From: Bacteroidales bacterium M2
GTDB taxonomy: Bacteria; Bacteroidota; Bacteroidia; Bacteroidales; Muribaculaceae
NCBI GenBank assembly: GCA_001689415.1
Contig: LUJM01000014.1
Coordinates: 11,677-75,676 of the forward strand
Length of the DNA: 64,000 nt
Reading direction: 5' to 3'
Shown here: one piece after another, positions 17,377 to 25,719 of the stretch
Numbering within the stretch: the first letter of the stretch is position 1
Layout: every line of letters starts with the position of its first letter
Program-made: the position numbers and the translations under genes
Notes under the pieces: model-generated
What the model saw: only the letters and a program-made list of their open reading frames with translations
Told to the model about the DNA's origin: nothing
Database searches by the model: none

Positions 17377-19513
17377 CAACATTTTAGCCCATAGTGTCGC
17401 CAAGCGCGTCAACCTCCCCGAATATGGTGTCCGGGCCGTTATCGAGTTGCTCGACGACGGCGCCACGGTGCCATTCATTAGCCGTTATCGCAAAGACCGC
17501 ACCGGTTCGCTCAACGAAGTTGATGTACGTGCTATCGAGAGTGCTCTCGCTGCAGTACGCGCGCTCGATGCCCGCAAAGATTTTGTGCGTCAAGCCATTA
17601 CCGATGCAGGAGCGATGACCGACGAGCTATCGCGCCGCCTTGACGAGGCCGATACTATGACCGCCGTCGAGGACATCTATGCGCCGTTCAAACCAAAGCG
17701 CCGCACCCGTGCCACTGCCGCTCGCGAAAAGGGCCTCGAGCCACTGGCTAAAATGATTATGGCCGGCCGCACCGAGCCTCATAAAACAGCCGAACGCTTT
17801 GTAAAGCCCGGCACTGTCGATTCGGTCGACGATGCCCTGCAGGGTGCAAGAGATATTATTGCCGAATGGGCTTCGGAGTCTGCACGACTGCGAAATGCAG
17901 TCAGGCGGGCTCTCAGGCGTAAGGCCGTAATCAGATGCTCGACGGTCAAAGGACAGGAAAGCGCTCTTGAGGAGTCTCCATTTGCCGGTTATGCAGCCTT
18001 CTCTACGCCGGTACAAAGGTGTTCTTCACACCAGTACCTTGCCATTCGGCGAGCCGAAAGCCAGGGCTTGCTCAAAGTAAAATTCGTTATGCCTCAGGAC
18101 GATAACACCACCGAGGCTATTGCCGACATGTTTGTTTCCGAAAAGGCCAACAGCGACTGTGCGAAATGCATCACAATGGCCGTCGAAGATGCCTACAAGC
18201 GGCTGCTCCTACCGGCTGCCGAGACTGATATCTCCGCCGAACTAAAGGAAAAAGCCGACACTGTGGCTATCGACATTTTCGCCGACACCCTGCGGCAGCT
18301 GCTGCTCGCCCCGCCTCTGCTCGGCAAGCGAGTGCTCGCTTTCGACCCCGGTTTCAGATCGGGTTGCAAAGTGGCGGCTCTCGATGCACAAGGCAACTTA
18401 CTCCACGACTGTGTAATATACCCTCACCCGCCACAAAAGGCCGTAGAGGAATCGGCGGCTACAGTTTCTGTAATCATACGCCGCTGCAAGCCTGATGTCA
18501 TAGCAATAGGCAACGGCACTGCATCGCGCGAAACTGAAGCTTTCATCAAGAACAACGAGCTTTTCGACCCTGCCAAAGTATTTATTGTCAGCGAGAGCGG
18601 CGCCTCGGTTTACTCCGCAAGCGAATTGGCAGCCAAGGAGTTGCCCGACAAAGACATCACCGTACGTGGCACGGTTTCGATTGGACGAAGGCTTATTGAT
18701 CCATTGGCCGAGCTAATCAAAATCGACCCTAAATCCATTGGAGTTGGGCAATACCAGCACGACGTAGACCAGGCGAGGCTCAAAGATGCCCTCGACTTCA
18801 CCGTGCTTAGCTGCGTAAATGCCGTCGGCGTGAACCTCAATACAGCCTCGGAGCGTTTGCTGAGCTACGTTTCGGGCATAGGGCCGCAATTGGCGGCAAA
18901 CATCGTGGCATACCGCGCCGCAAACGGCGACTTCTGTAGCCGAGCTCAACTCAAAAAAGTTAAACGCCTCGGCGACAAGGCATTCGAGCAATCTGCCGGA
19001 TTCCTCAGAATTACAGGCGGCAACAATCCCCTCGACAACACCGGCATACACCCCGAAAGCTATGCTCTTGTCGAAACAATGGCCAAACGACTCGGCGTAA
19101 AGGTAGGAGACATGCCGGCAAACAACGAACTGCTCGACCGTCTCGATCCGGAAACCCTTGCAAATGAGGGCATCGGAGGTAAAGAAACTATCACCGACAT
19201 CATTGCCGAACTGCGCAAACCGGGGCGTGACCCTCGAACAGACACTGACACCGAGGCTTTCACTCCAACTGTCAGCGACATCAACGAGCTTACAGTAGGC
19301 ATGATGGTCGACGGCGTTGTCGACAATATCACAGCATTCGGCGCATTTATCGACCTCGGTATCAAGGACAAAGGCCTGATACATATTTCGCAGCTCGCCA
19401 ACCGCCGCGTCAACAGCGTGGGCGAAGTACTCAAGATTCACCAGAAAGTCCATGCCCGAGTTATCGACATCGACCTCAAACGCCACCGCATATCCCTGAG
19501 CCTGAAGCAATGA
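17366..19513 (+). CDS. tex: RNA-binding transcription accessory protein Tex
   Basis: Tex, a conserved nucleic-acid-binding protein linked to transcription and stress tolerance. The 715-residue protein shows the usual order: helical N-terminal Tex domain (PFISRYRKDRTGSLNEVDVR near 31-50), a YqgF/RuvC-like fold (RVLAFDPGFRSGCKVAALD near 325-343), helix-hairpin-helix repeats (NLNTASERLLSYVSGIGPQL), and a C-terminal S1 domain (about 640-715, GVVDNITAFGAFIDLGIKDKG). Translation starts at GTG 17366, inside the last codons of the metallophosphoesterase gene (11-base overlap). It ends in an ATGA overlap with the HPPK-like gene, so the four genes form one operon. Confidence 0.96.
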   Translation: METDNILAHSVAKRVNLPEYGVRAVIELLDDGATVPFISRYRKDRTGSLNEVDVRAIESALAAVRALDARKDFVRQAITDAGAMTDELSRRLDEADTMTAVEDIYAPFKPKRRTRATAAREKGLEPLAKMIMAGRTEPHKTAERFVKPGTVDSVDDALQGARDIIAEWASESARLRNAVRRALRRKAVIRCSTVKGQESALEESPFAGYAAFSTPVQRCSSHQYLAIRRAESQGLLKVKFVMPQDDNTTEAIADMFVSEKANSDCAKCITMAVEDAYKRLLLPAAETDISAELKEKADTVAIDIFADTLRQLLLAPPLLGKRVLAFDPGFRSGCKVAALDAQGNLLHDCVIYPHPPQKAVEESAATVSVIIRRCKPDVIAIGNGTASRETEAFIKNNELFDPAKVFIVSESGASVYSASELAAKELPDKDITVRGTVSIGRRLIDPLAELIKIDPKSIGVGQYQHDVDQARLKDALDFTVLSCVNAVGVNLNTASERLLSYVSGIGPQLAANIVAYRAANGDFCSRAQLKKVKRLGDKAFEQSAGFLRITGGNNPLDNTGIHPESYALVETMAKRLGVKVGDMPANNELLDRLDPETLANEGIGGKETITDIIAELRKPGRDPRTDTDTEAFTPTVSDINELTVGMMVDGVVDNITAFGAFIDLGIKDKGLIHISQLANRRVNSVGEVLKIHQKVHARVIDIDLKRHRISLSLKQ

Positions 19514-19881
19514 GTACCAACATAGCCACAATCTGTTTAGGAGCCAACACCCCCGACGCTGCCGAGCGCCTCGCACGAGCATACAGCGTACTCACAATAC
19601 TCGGTGCAATCGTCAACGCAACGCCCCCCTACCCTACTGCGCCCGAATATGTAGGTAAAACTGCACCGTATCTAAATCAGATTGCAATACTGGCCACACA
19701 GTTGAGCCACGACGAACTGGCAGAGCGCACCAAGCGCTACCAGGCCGAAATACGAGCCAACAACCCCTACGCCCCACTTGTCAACATCGACATCGACATC
19801 GTAGAATGGAACGGCACAATAATGCGCCCCGCCGACGCCCGCGCCGCCTACTACCTCCAAGGCCTCGCAATGCTAAGGTAG
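19510..19881 (+). CDS. HPPK-like protein (short, folK family)
   Basis: Protein of 123 residues resembling 6-hydroxymethyl-7,8-dihydropterin pyrophosphokinase, which pyrophosphorylates the pterin in folate synthesis. It keeps the N-terminal CLGANTPDAAERLARAY segment, the PPYPTAPEY loop, a YLNQIAILATQLSHDELAER helix, and the metal-binding DxD-like pair in NIDIDIVEWNG. It is clearly shorter than the usual 150-170 residues. It also lacks the GRxR and WxPR segments and most of the C-terminal ATP-binding region. It overlaps tex by four bases. It could be a reduced but active HPPK or a paralogue with another role. folP is about 42 kb further along this window. Confidence 0.65.
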   Translation: MSTNIATICLGANTPDAAERLARAYSVLTILGAIVNATPPYPTAPEYVGKTAPYLNQIAILATQLSHDELAERTKRYQAEIRANNPYAPLVNIDIDIVEWNGTIMRPADARAAYYLQGLAMLR

Positions 19882-19981
19882 ATGTTAACCTTCGCATTGA
19901 CGGCTGTCTAGCCTTCGACCAATATTTACTAATACACAGAATAACTCAGCAATCAGACATTAGAGTGTCAAAAAGTTTTTG

Positions 19982-19989
19982 TAACTTTG
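19982..19989 (+). promoter_or_regulatory. Candidate -7 element of the R-M operon
   Basis: TAACTTTG matches TAnnTTTG and lies 130 bases before the methyltransferase ATG at 20119. No matching TTTG -33 box was seen. The rest of the gap 19882-20118 holds no gene; an in-frame TTG at 20044 could extend the methyltransferase by 25 residues but has no family support. Confidence 0.4.
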
Positions 19990-20118
19990 CAATCATATCA
20001 GTACAAGAGTTGGCAATGACCAATTTGTGTAAGTAATACCTTATTGAATAATCTTCCCGGTGGCTGCAATAAAAATTTTGGCACTTGCCTACAACACCAG
20101 GAGATATTTTTTACTTTA

Positions 20119-21159
20119 ATGACAAAACCGGCTCCAAACGTTATCGACCTTTTTTGTGGCTGCGGAGGTTTCTCTCTTGGATTCGAGAGGGCTGGCTTCA
20201 ATGTATTATTAGGAATAGATGTATGGAAGGATGCCATATGCACCTTCAAGCACAACCATAAAACAAGCCAAGTATTACAGGCCGACCTCTCCAATTTAGA
20301 CCCTTCAGATACACGATTCTTCCTAAATGGGAAATCGATTGACATCATTATTGGCGGGCCTCCATGCCAAGGCTTTTCTGTAGCAGGGAAACGTATTGTT
20401 GATGACATAAGGAACAAGCTTTATAAAAGCTTCGTAAATTTTGTTGCATACTATAAACCAAAAGCCTTTGTTATGGAAAACGTCCCAAACATTCTTTCAA
20501 TAGGTGGTGGGGCTGTGCGAGATTCTATCCTGAAAGATTTTTCAGAACTGGGGTATACTATAGAGTATCGTATTCTCATGGCATCTGATTATGGAGTTCC
20601 TCAAAATCGTAGGCGAGCGATATTTGTTGGATTCCTTAATGGTCATCATTTTGTTTTTCCAGAGCGATTCACAACAAACAAAGTAACAGCAGAAGAAGCA
20701 ATTTCGGATTTACCAGAACAATCAGTAGTCGACGGAAGCGCTTATCCTTGCAGTCCGAAATCTGCTTATCAAGAACTCATGAGACGAAACTCTACTAGTC
20801 TTTTTAATCATCAAGCCACTGTGCATAATGAAAAAACTATCGAGATAATATCACATGTTCCTGACGGTGGGAACTATAAGGATCTGCCCATAGAATTGCA
20901 GGGGACTCGAAAAGTCCATATAGCATGGACTCGACTAAACAGTAAAAAACCGAGTTTTACAATTGATACCGGACATCGCCATCACTTTCATTATTCATAT
21001 AATCGAATTCCAACTGCTCGCGAAAGTGCCAGAATACAGTCATTTCCCGACCATTTCATTTTCACTTGCAGTCGTACCAGCCAGTTAAAACAAATAGGCA
21101 ATGCTGTACCTCCATTATTAGGTCAAGCGATTGCAAACTCACTCCTTGACCAATTATGA
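20119..21159 (+). CDS. DNA (cytosine-5)-methyltransferase 1 of the R-M locus
   Basis: C5-cytosine DNA methyltransferase of 346 residues. Motif I is VIDLFCGCGGFSLGFERAGF (SAM binding), motif IV GGPPCQGFS with catalytic C83, motif VI FVMENVPN, motif VIII DYGVPQNRRRAIFVGF, and motif X near the C-terminus QIGNAVPP. The variable target-recognition region lies between VIII and X. The ATG at 20119 directly precedes motif I as in relatives. Its stop overlaps the start of the next gene (ATGA at 21156-21159). Base composition is visibly more AT-rich than the flanking tex and porT genes, a sign of acquisition. Together with the downstream methyltransferase it would protect against the nuclease encoded between them. 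Confidence 0.95.
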   Translation: MTKPAPNVIDLFCGCGGFSLGFERAGFNVLLGIDVWKDAICTFKHNHKTSQVLQADLSNLDPSDTRFFLNGKSIDIIIGGPPCQGFSVAGKRIVDDIRNKLYKSFVNFVAYYKPKAFVMENVPNILSIGGGAVRDSILKDFSELGYTIEYRILMASDYGVPQNRRRAIFVGFLNGHHFVFPERFTTNKVTAEEAISDLPEQSVVDGSAYPCSPKSAYQELMRRNSTSLFNHQATVHNEKTIEIISHVPDGGNYKDLPIELQGTRKVHIAWTRLNSKKPSFTIDTGHRHHFHYSYNRIPTARESARIQSFPDHFIFTCSRTSQLKQIGNAVPPLLGQAIANSLLDQL

Positions 21160-21734
21160 AGAAACTTTATCGCATACCCGACAGAGATTACTTAAGAATA
21201 CACTTCGTACGCCCGAGATTTAAAAACAACATCGAGAATGTGTTGCTTTACATGGCTAACGAATGCTGTAAGATTGAGCCATGCCCATGCAGAGAATACG
21301 CTGATATAATCAATAATGCAATACGACTATTCCCAGGCAATATTGGTTCCACTCAGAAGACTATTGAAAACTGGCGCACTGAAATTTCTGCTTTATGCGC
21401 TTTTTATAATGAAGATATCGTTTCAAATATTACAGAAACTTCAAGACTCTCTTTTTTCTTAAATGAGCATCAGGATTTAACTCAGTTCTTTAAATTCCTG
21501 ATGCTATCTTTTCAATTCCCTGGCGGTCATATTAAACCTGCTGACAATATTGAACTTATAAATAAAGGTGTTCGATTTAAACCAGCTCACTTTATTATCC
21601 AGGTTTTAATGAGTGGAAACGCACTCCTTGCTGCAGAGAATTCAGAAAAAGAGATGAGTATTTCGGCAGAAGAAGCCACTTACTGTATACTTAACGACCT
21701 ACAGGTGACAACCGGTAAACGTCCAGCACAATAA
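21156..21734 (+). CDS. N-terminal part of a putative restriction endonuclease, ends at in-frame TAA
   Basis: Open frame of 192 residues starting in a 4-base overlap with methyltransferase 1. No named domain is recognised; it is helical, with a CCKIEPCPCREY cysteine patch near residues 37-48 and an IGSTQKTIENWRTEI segment suggestive of a DNA-binding region. It ends GKRPAQ followed by TAA (21732-21734). The same frame then stays open for 298 further residues to 22631 without any frameshift. The most likely reading is that this is the front half of one about 490-residue nuclease, broken by a nonsense codon. CAA to TAA would restore a glutamine. Whether the stop is real, suppressed or an assembly error cannot be decided here. 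Confidence 0.7.
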   Translation: MKKLYRIPDRDYLRIHFVRPRFKNNIENVLLYMANECCKIEPCPCREYADIINNAIRLFPGNIGSTQKTIENWRTEISALCAFYNEDIVSNITETSRLSFFLNEHQDLTQFFKFLMLSFQFPGGHIKPADNIELINKGVRFKPAHFIIQVLMSGNALLAAENSEKEMSISAEEATYCILNDLQVTTGKRPAQ

Positions 21735-21863
21735 GTTGCAGAAATAATATTATCAAATAGGCGCAATAAACTTGGTTACTACGACAAAAGAGACCCTCGA
21801 AATTTTAACTCTAAGGGAAAGCCAAGGAGCAAGAGTGATGTTGTAAGGTACGCAGGTGATATT

Positions 21864-22631
21864 ATGGACTATATGGAAATAGCATCTCTTTTGGAACGTC
21901 GATTGGATGGCTATTACCGCTTAAAACCCAACTCTGTTGCAGACATTAAAGCGTTTATAAGCGATAAAACGTACTTTGATGGCTATGAGCAGTTCTATGG
22001 AATTTCAGAGCTAAAGCCGAGTATGCTCACACCGATAGAATCAAAATGGTTCTCATATGTGAATAATCTTGTTGACCCTAATAAATTTAGAACAGATATA
22101 CGTTCTCTCATTGAAAGTACAGAAATTGAAGTTGTTTTTGACACACGCATTGCAGAAATAATAGAAAGTGACAACCGCACGACCAAAGACATCGGCAATA
22201 TTGGCGAATCTATTATTTATTCACATGAGAAACAACGTCTTAAACTCGCAGGCTACGAAGATTTTCTTCATCTGATTACTATTGTAGACAGCCCTGCATA
22301 TCATCCAGGCTTCGATATCGACAGTCTTGAAGGAGACGGAACAAATCATCATAGATACATAGAGGTCAAGACTACAGTCAGCCGCAAAAAAATTAATCTG
22401 TTTAGCTTCCATATGTCTCCCAATGAATGGGCAGTAGCAGAAACAAACCGCGAGCATTATTGTATCTATCGTCTTATGCTTAGTGCCACTGAGAAAACAC
22501 TATATATACTTCGTAATCCTGTTGCACTGTATAAAAGAGACGAGATAGAAGCTCTACCGCGCAATGGCATGGAAATCTCATTTGATTCATCAAAATTTAA
22601 ACCTGAAGAATTATTGGTATGGCAAGGATAA
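21864..22631 (+). CDS. DUF3883-like PD-(D/E)XK nuclease domain protein (C-terminal part of split restriction gene)
   Basis: First ATG after the in-frame TAA; the frame itself is open from 21735. The 255-residue product has a GNIGE segment (about 111-115), then PGFDIDSL (D151) and YIEVKTT (E167, K169). This is the E...D...ExK arrangement of DUF3883-type PD-(D/E)XK nucleases, which are common in restriction enzymes. The open stretch before the ATG reads KSDVVRYAGDIMDYMEIASLL, a continuous wing-helix-like segment. A true gene start at 21864 would cut it in half, which supports the split-gene reading. The 3' end overlaps methyltransferase 2 by 13 bases. Target specificity is unknown. Confidence 0.75.
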   Translation: MDYMEIASLLERRLDGYYRLKPNSVADIKAFISDKTYFDGYEQFYGISELKPSMLTPIESKWFSYVNNLVDPNKFRTDIRSLIESTEIEVVFDTRIAEIIESDNRTTKDIGNIGESIIYSHEKQRLKLAGYEDFLHLITIVDSPAYHPGFDIDSLEGDGTNHHRYIEVKTTVSRKKINLFSFHMSPNEWAVAETNREHYCIYRLMLSATEKTLYILRNPVALYKRDEIEALPRNGMEISFDSSKFKPEELLVWQG

Positions 22632-23695
22632 AAGTAGCTTCACTATTCTGTGGTTGTGGAGGCATGGATTTAGGAATCGTTGGAGGTTTCTCATTCCTTG
22701 ACACAGATTATCCCCGATCTGCATTTGATATAGTTTATGCCGTAGACAACGATGAATATTGCACAAAATTATATAATGCCAACTTTGAGCATAAGTGTAT
22801 TATTAAAGACGTAAGAGAAATCAAACCAGAACAAATCCCTGATTTTGATGTATTGGTAGGAGGATTCCCATGCCAATCTTTTTCTATCTCAGCACAGAAT
22901 CCACCTCGTCTTGGTTTCAAAGACGAAAGAGGCATGCTTTTCTTCGAAATGGTAAAAATACTCAAAGAAAAGAAACCTCGCGTCTTCATCGCAGAGAATG
23001 TCAAAGGCCTGTTGTCAGCTAATCATAAGCAGGCTTTCCCGATGATTCTAAAAGAGTTTTCCGAAGCGGGCTATGATGTTCAATATTATTTGGTAAACGC
23101 GTCCAAGTTTGGTGTTCCCCAAAAACGTGAACGCGTCATAATTATAGGCTTCCGTGAAAAAAAAGATAAAAAGAACTTCGTTTTTTCCCATTATATTCCT
23201 AACTTGTCAGTACTTGGCGATGTCATTGATGAACTCGAGAACGAAAACGAAGCTCTTTTTTTCAGCGATAGAGCCGTTGCCGGTATGCTGGCCGTTCGCA
23301 ACAAAATGAACAAAGGACGAGCCCAAGACCTAACACAACCATGCAATACTATAAGTGCTCATCTAGCTAAGGTTAGTTTGAACTCAACAGACCCAGTACT
23401 AATGATAGGGAATCGCTACCGAAGATTCTCCTGCCGAGAGGCTGCGCGAATTCAGAGTTTTCCTGATTCATTTATTCTTGACATAGTATCACCTATACGA
23501 CAATACAAAGCAATCGGAAATGCAGTGCCACCAGTAATGATGTGGCATATAGCCAATGCCATTCAACGTGCTCTTGAGGTTTCTGATGGAGAATACGACA
23601 CATATTCTAAGAAGGCATCGCCTCAATATGCATTTCCTCGTTATGAGGGCCTTCAAGGATGCCTTTTTGAACAAGAAGCGCAATATGGTAATTAG
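22619..23695 (+). CDS. DNA (cytosine-5)-methyltransferase 2 of the R-M locus
   Basis: Second C5-cytosine methyltransferase, 358 residues, distinct in sequence from the first. Motif I is VASLFCGCGGMDLGI, motif IV GGFPCQSFS with catalytic C85, motif VI FIAENVKGL, motif VIII KFGVPQKRERVIIIGF, and motif X YKAIGNAVPPVM. A long variable region lies between VIII and IX. It overlaps the nuclease gene by 13 bases, so all R-M genes are tightly joined. Two m5C methyltransferases with one nuclease usually indicate an asymmetric recognition site with one enzyme per strand. AT-rich composition continues through this gene. Confidence 0.95.
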   Translation: MARIKVASLFCGCGGMDLGIVGGFSFLDTDYPRSAFDIVYAVDNDEYCTKLYNANFEHKCIIKDVREIKPEQIPDFDVLVGGFPCQSFSISAQNPPRLGFKDERGMLFFEMVKILKEKKPRVFIAENVKGLLSANHKQAFPMILKEFSEAGYDVQYYLVNASKFGVPQKRERVIIIGFREKKDKKNFVFSHYIPNLSVLGDVIDELENENEALFFSDRAVAGMLAVRNKMNKGRAQDLTQPCNTISAHLAKVSLNSTDPVLMIGNRYRRFSCREAARIQSFPDSFILDIVSPIRQYKAIGNAVPPVMMWHIANAIQRALEVSDGEYDTYSKKASPQYAFPRYEGLQGCLFEQEAQYGN

Positions 23696-23947
23696 TAAAG
23701 GCTAAATGATGCATATCCTCTAAAGTGTAACAATTTAACCATGCATAGCCATTTGTATTACTAATGATGTAAATGACTGGCAATCGAGGAAGGGTATCTC
23801 TATAGTTTGAAGGCTGGCGGAATCATTTCCCCTAAGCCGAAGGTTGGTTGGATTAATTGTTTTTGAGTGCCATGCCTTTTTCCTGTGTTTTTATTTAAAA
23901 TGCGTAAGGCGGGGCAATAATCGGCGGTGGGGGGCGTTAGTGTAGTG

Positions 23948-24667
23948 ATGAAGTATTTAAGATTGATTTTGATTGCACTGACTGTCGCTGTGGCTTGCGC
24001 TCCGGCGGCGGCTCGCGCATTCAACGATAAGCTTCAGAACCGACCATATGCCGACCAGCGAAAATGGCACCTCGGTTTCTCGATTGGAGCATACAGCAGC
24101 GACCTGCACTTCACTCACAATGGTTTCACCACCGAATCGGGTGAACAGTGGCGTATCGACCAGCCTAATTACCAGCCGGGGTTTTGCGTCAACGGCCTGT
24201 TTGACTGGCGTTTGAACAATTACTTCTCGCTACGTGTGTCGCCGGGCATGTACTTCGGCAGCCGCGACATCACCATGCGCGAACTCAACAGCGGCGCAGA
24301 GGAGCGACAGAACATCAAATCAACATTCGTAGTCCTGCCCGTCGACATCAAATTTTCCGCCCAGCGCTATCGCAATGCTCGCCCCTACGTGGTAGGCGGT
24401 GTGATGCCGGCATTCGATGTGACAAAGAAGCGAAGCGACTTCCTGCAGCTCAACACCGGCGATTTCTACATCTCGATTGGCTTCGGCTGCGATTTCTACC
24501 TGCCTTATTTCAAGCTGATTCCCGAGCTGAAATTCTGCTTCGGTCTTAGCGATGTGCTCGTACACGACCGTCCCGACCTTTTCGACGACCCAAACAAGTT
24601 TAAATACACACAATCGATCGCCAAGGCGACATCCAAGATGATTGTTCTAACTTTCTACTTCGAATGA
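23948..24667 (+). CDS. porT: Type IX secretion protein PorT (outer-membrane barrel)
   Basis: PorT-like protein, 239 residues, required for type IX secretion and gliding in relatives. A signal peptide (about 1-24, ending AAARA) precedes a beta-barrel of the PorT family. DQRKWHLGFSIGAYSSDLHF, VVLPVDIKFSAQRYRNARPYVVGGV and PYFKLIPELKFCFGLSDVLV all fit, and the protein ends in an aromatic LTFYFE. The ATG at 23948 is preferred over an upstream GTG (23927) because it starts the signal peptide directly. The next gene, porP, begins in a 3-base overlap. The 252 bases between this gene and the R-M locus hold nothing I can identify. Confidence 0.88.
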   Translation: MKYLRLILIALTVAVACAPAAARAFNDKLQNRPYADQRKWHLGFSIGAYSSDLHFTHNGFTTESGEQWRIDQPNYQPGFCVNGLFDWRLNNYFSLRVSPGMYFGSRDITMRELNSGAEERQNIKSTFVVLPVDIKFSAQRYRNARPYVVGGVMPAFDVTKKRSDFLQLNTGDFYISIGFGCDFYLPYFKLIPELKFCFGLSDVLVHDRPDLFDDPNKFKYTQSIAKATSKMIVLTFYFE

Positions 24668-25653
24668 TGCGCCTCAAACTCATACTTATCACACTCATCG
24701 TCCTGGTATCGCAGCAGTTATTTGCTCAGAGCGAGGCAAACATCTCGCAGTATTACGCTGTGCCTACGCTGTTTAACCCTGCCGCGACAGGCCAGACCGA
24801 CTTCGTACGCATTCGCGGCGGAGCAAGGCTGCAATGGGTAGGAATCGACAATGCTCCCCGCACATTTATCGGCGCTGCCGACATGCCATTCAAGCTGGGC
24901 AACAGCCGCGTGGGCGTGGGTGCGGTGATAAACCAGGAGAGCATCGGCCTCTTTTCGGGCCTCGACCTGGGCATACAGGCATCTTACAAACTCCGCAAAT
25001 GGGGTGGCGTTTGGAGCATCGGCCTGCAGATAGGTTTTCGCGACCAGAGCTTCAAAGGCTCGGAAGTATATCTGCCCGACGGCGACGAATATCACCAGGG
25101 CACCGACGATGCCATACCGACAAGCGACATTCACGGCACAGCATTCGACGGCGCTCTCGGCCTATGGTACGATCACTCCAAATTCTACGCGGGACTCTCG
25201 TGTACGCACCTCATGTCGCCAACTATCACAATGAATGCCGAAAGCGCCTCGGGGGGCTCGGAAACAAGCAGCGCCAGGCGATACGAATTCAAAACACGGC
25301 GCACACTTTATTTCACCGCCGGGTGCAATATTCCAATAAAAAATACGTTATTTGAAATAATGCCATCAATATTGGTAAAGAGCGACTTTACCTTCAGCAC
25401 CGGCGAAATCACCGCCCGCGCACGCTACCGCAAGTTCCTCAGCTTCGGCATTGGCTACCGCTGGGACGATGCCGTGATAGCTACAGTTGCCGCCGAAATC
25501 AAAAATTTCTACATCGGCTACAGCTACGACTACGCTACAAGTGCCATTCGCAGTGCTTCGATGGGAAGCCACGAACTATTCGTGGGCTACAGCCTTAAAC
25601 TCGACATGGGCGAGAAAAACCGCAACCGCCACAAGAGCGTGAGGATTATGTAA
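24664..25653 (+). CDS. porP: PorP/SprF family type IX secretion membrane protein
   Basis: Outer-membrane barrel protein of 329 residues belonging to the PorP/SprF family, which works with the PorK/N ring in type IX secretion. A signal peptide (about 1-21, ending LFAQ) is followed by the family start SEANISQYYAVPTLFNPAATGQTDFVRIRGG, then alternating beta segments and a C-terminal GSHELFVGYSL. The start could be 24664 or the adjacent ATG at 24667. It is located between porT and gldK, the standard position just upstream of gldKLMN. Confidence 0.93.
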   Translation: MMRLKLILITLIVLVSQQLFAQSEANISQYYAVPTLFNPAATGQTDFVRIRGGARLQWVGIDNAPRTFIGAADMPFKLGNSRVGVGAVINQESIGLFSGLDLGIQASYKLRKWGGVWSIGLQIGFRDQSFKGSEVYLPDGDEYHQGTDDAIPTSDIHGTAFDGALGLWYDHSKFYAGLSCTHLMSPTITMNAESASGGSETSSARRYEFKTRRTLYFTAGCNIPIKNTLFEIMPSILVKSDFTFSTGEITARARYRKFLSFGIGYRWDDAVIATVAAEIKNFYIGYSYDYATSAIRSASMGSHELFVGYSLKLDMGEKNRNRHKSVRIM

Positions 25654-25719
25654 GCAATTATATAGCTAATTAGATAAACCAATCTCGGGGCCTCGGCTCC
25701 ACCTTGTGTAAGAATATAT

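Noticed and set aside
20044..20118. TTG start adding 25 residues to methyltransferase 1
   Set aside because: The added residues have no counterpart in the family, and an ATG at 20119 precedes motif I directly.
19882..23947. Integration repeats or an integrase marking the R-M island
   Set aside because: No integrase, transposase, tRNA target or clear flanking direct repeat was seen at either edge.
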